From positions 62,001 to 126,000 of the forward strand of contig JAJQHJ010000003.1 of assembly GCA_021199795.1 (NCBI GenBank): 64,000 nucleotides of DNA, in the 5' to 3' direction. The position numbers and the translations under genes are program-made. Each line of letters opens with the position of its first letter. Position 1 is the first letter of the stretch. The DNA comes from Oscillospiraceae bacterium. Its GTDB lineage: Bacteria; Bacillota; Clostridia; Oscillospirales; Ruminococcaceae. Positions 62,445-64,000 of the stretch are shown here, one piece after another. The notes below the pieces were generated by a model. The model did not search any database, was not told the origin of the DNA, and was given only the letters and a program-made list of their open reading frames with translations.

Positions 62445-64000
62445 ATGGGCGAGATAAAAAGAGTGCTTCTCTCGAGGAGCCGGATTGCAATTATTCTCGT
62501 CATGCTTTTTGCCATGCTCTGCATTTTTATGTATGATTTTTTGGGAGGAATCCGCTCAGGCATAATCTCAGACAACATAGAAGCCAATGAATATATTCAG
62601 AATATCATGGAGAACTGCGAGGGCAAAAGCCTTGAAGAAATAGATGAATACTTAGATGAAGAGAAAATGAGCCTTTTATATAGCACGGTTGACAGTCAGC
62701 TTAGATCTATTTTGCAGACAAGGCTTTATTTTCTCGCAGATGAGGTTGAATATCAGCTCGGCTACTATGATTACTTGGAAAACGTCCAGGCACAGGCGGA
62801 GCTTCTCAGCAAGACAAGCATATTTTCCTCAGCCAACACATTTTCTGGCAGAAATATTACAAAGACGGCTGATGATTTCAGCAACCTCGACGGCGTAGCT
62901 CTCGAATTCGGCGACAGCTACGGCATAACAAAATGGCTTGGGTTCACTCTTGCCGATTACTTCTTCCTTGCAGCACTGGTGGTTATAGTCATCGGCTTTT
63001 TGGAAGAGAGAAAAGTCGGACTCTGGTCAGTCATCCGTACAACGAAACACGGCAGAAGCAGGCTCTGTATGCAAAGAATCGCTACTTTAGGGATAGCAAG
63101 CGTAGACCTGACCTTGCTTTTCTATCTGCTGCCACTTTGCCTGAGCCTCGGCTTCACAAACAGCTTCGGAACGCTTGGGAGGTCTCTCCAGTCTCTTGAA
63201 TACTTTTCACGCTGTACACTAAATCTGACGATTGCGCAGTGGCTGGGGCAGTATCTCCTCATGAAAGTGCTCTGCGGAGTGCTTTTAGGGCTGTTCATCT
63301 GGGCAGTAATGTCCACCGTGGCGAACGTACAGTTCTCTTTAGGGGTTATAGGAGCAGTTCTCGCAGTCGAATATCTTCTCAACACACTTCTTCCGGTTCA
63401 GAGCTTTGCAAACGTTCTGAAGTACCTGAACATCTTTTCATACGTCAACCTCACTGCGCTCTACAGCAATTATCTGAATGTCAATATTCTCGGCTATCCA
63501 GTCGGAATCAGAGCGATGATGTTCGTAGTCCTGCCGGTGGCGTTGGTGCTGTTTGCTATTCTTTGTTTAAAGTCTTCAACACGTTATCCCGACGGGCAGA
63601 GAGATATTCTGTCGGCTATCTGGCTGAAGCTCAATTTTATTCTCGACAAGCTGAGAGTTCACTTGGGAGCATTCGGCTGGGAGCTCTATAAGGTGCTCAT
63701 ATACTCTTTCGGAGTGGTTGTGATTATCGCCGCATTTCTTGTCGGAGGAGCACTTGCCTACGACGTCGCCATCTATGAGAGTGACCAGTGGTACCAGCTG
63801 TATCTTTCCGACATCGAGGGAGAGATAACCGAGGAAACAGAAGAATACTTTGAAATAGCAAGAGCCAATGCTGAAAGCTCCAGCTACTCCGGCGATCTTA
63901 CAATTGCACTTTACCGCCTTGAGCTTGAGATAAGCGAGGCTACAGCCCGTGCAGAAGAGGGCGGCTATACTCCCTATATCCTAGATTCAAAGCCATTCCG
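62445..64000 (+). CDS. ABC-2 type transporter permease, 5' part
   Basis: The frame opens at ATG 62445 (MGEIKRVLLSRSRIAIILV), with AGGTGG upstream, and stays open to the window edge: about 518 codons, incomplete. A first membrane helix (residues 12-35) precedes an extracytoplasmic helical segment of about 130 residues, then a group of about six helices (165-390), then a second such pattern starts near residue 420. Two repeats of 'helix, long external loop, helices' suggest a large fused exporter permease. Substrate unknown. Confidence 0.85.
   Translation, partial: MGEIKRVLLSRSRIAIILVMLFAMLCIFMYDFLGGIRSGIISDNIEANEYIQNIMENCEGKSLEEIDEYLDEEKMSLLYSTVDSQLRSILQTRLYFLADEVEYQLGYYDYLENVQAQAELLSKTSIFSSANTFSGRNITKTADDFSNLDGVALEFGDSYGITKWLGFTLADYFFLAALVVIVIGFLEERKVGLWSVIRTTKHGRSRLCMQRIATLGIASVDLTLLFYLLPLCLSLGFTNSFGTLGRSLQSLEYFSRCTLNLTIAQWLGQYLLMKVLCGVLLGLFIWAVMSTVANVQFSLGVIGAVLAVEYLLNTLLPVQSFANVLKYLNIFSYVNLTALYSNYLNVNILGYPVGIRAMMFVVLPVALVLFAILCLKSSTRYPDGQRDILSAIWLKLNFILDKLRVHLGAFGWELYKVLIYSFGVVVIIAAFLVGGALAYDVAIYESDQWYQLYLSDIEGEITEETEEYFEIARANAESSSYSGDLTIALYRLELEISEATARAEEGGYTPYILDSKPF

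Overview
The window reads as chromosome of a spore-forming, low-to-mid GC Clostridia bacterium, most likely an Oscillospiraceae/Ruminococcus-like gut anaerobe. The support is: sporulation genes (cotJABC, a short spoIIE, gerW/ytfJ, a SpoIID-domain protein), glycogen synthesis with separate GlgC and GlgD, a type III glutamine synthetase, class B sortases, Thr/Glu/Asp-rich surface linkers, AGGAGG ribosome binding sites, and many TTGnnn-17-TATAAT promoters. The genus is inference. Nearly everything is core chromosome; I see no phage, insertion sequence, rRNA or CRISPR array. Genes sit in short operons on both strands.

Layout. 1-2.9 kb (minus): 5' end of an ABC-F ATPase gene, an AraC regulator, uronate isomerase. 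2.9-7.9 kb: RadC-like protein, then a BlaI repressor with two paralogous BlaR1/MecR1-type (M56) membrane proteases and a lipoprotein related to the ectodomain of the first. 7.9-11.1 kb: a structured leader, cotJABC, and spoIIE behind a Spo0A-box-like site. 11.3-17.1 kb: glgB-glgC-glgD-glgA. 17.2-21 kb: trkA-trkH-rsmA, convergent with rpmB. 21.5-29.2 kb: M50 protease, scpA, scpB, ytfI-like, gerW, a D,D-carboxypeptidase, rluB, pncB and two membrane proteins. 29.3-33.5 kb: tRNA-Gly and tRNA-Arg, a small membrane protein, a Nudix hydrolase, and an M16C peptidase. 33.6-38.1 kb: a nuclease-fold-like protein, a LysR regulator and the methionine ABC transporter metQ-metN-metI. 38.2-39.3 kb: yhbD-yhbE type operon. 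39.4-45.4 kb: nitrogen assimilation block (leader with attenuator-like hairpin, glutamine synthetase III, Amt-PII fusion, T-box leader, asparagine synthetase). 45.4-57.9 kb (minus): PIN-domain pair, C39-like peptidase, lipoprotein, NAD(P)HX dehydratase, acpS, FabG-like reductase, transglutaminase-like lipoprotein, SpoIID-domain protein, two sortases, pncC, thiI, cysteine desulfurase. 58-64 kb (plus): hemW, two lipoproteins sharing a Cys/His motif, and an ABC ATPase and permease running off the end.

The most striking observations are these. (1) The methionine-binding lipoprotein MetQ looks circularly permuted: the lobe that is normally C-terminal follows the signal peptide directly, and the normally N-terminal lobe comes last. 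(2) The T-box leader upstream of asparagine synthetase has a complete antiterminator-type bulged helix but no poly-U terminator; the competing strand is complementary to the Shine-Dalgarno region, which implies translational control. (3) Glutamine synthetase III has a long attenuator-like leader hairpin. (4) The cotJ operon is preceded by a strong unexplained hairpin and an alternative-pairing terminator-like element. (5) A BlaI/M56 signalling cluster carries duplicated, non-penicillin-binding ectodomains. (6) A 33-bp intergenic sequence occurs twice, inverted, about 11 kb apart. (7) A PD-(D/E)XK-like protein is linked to the methionine regulator. Coordinates of short sites were counted by eye and may be off by a base.
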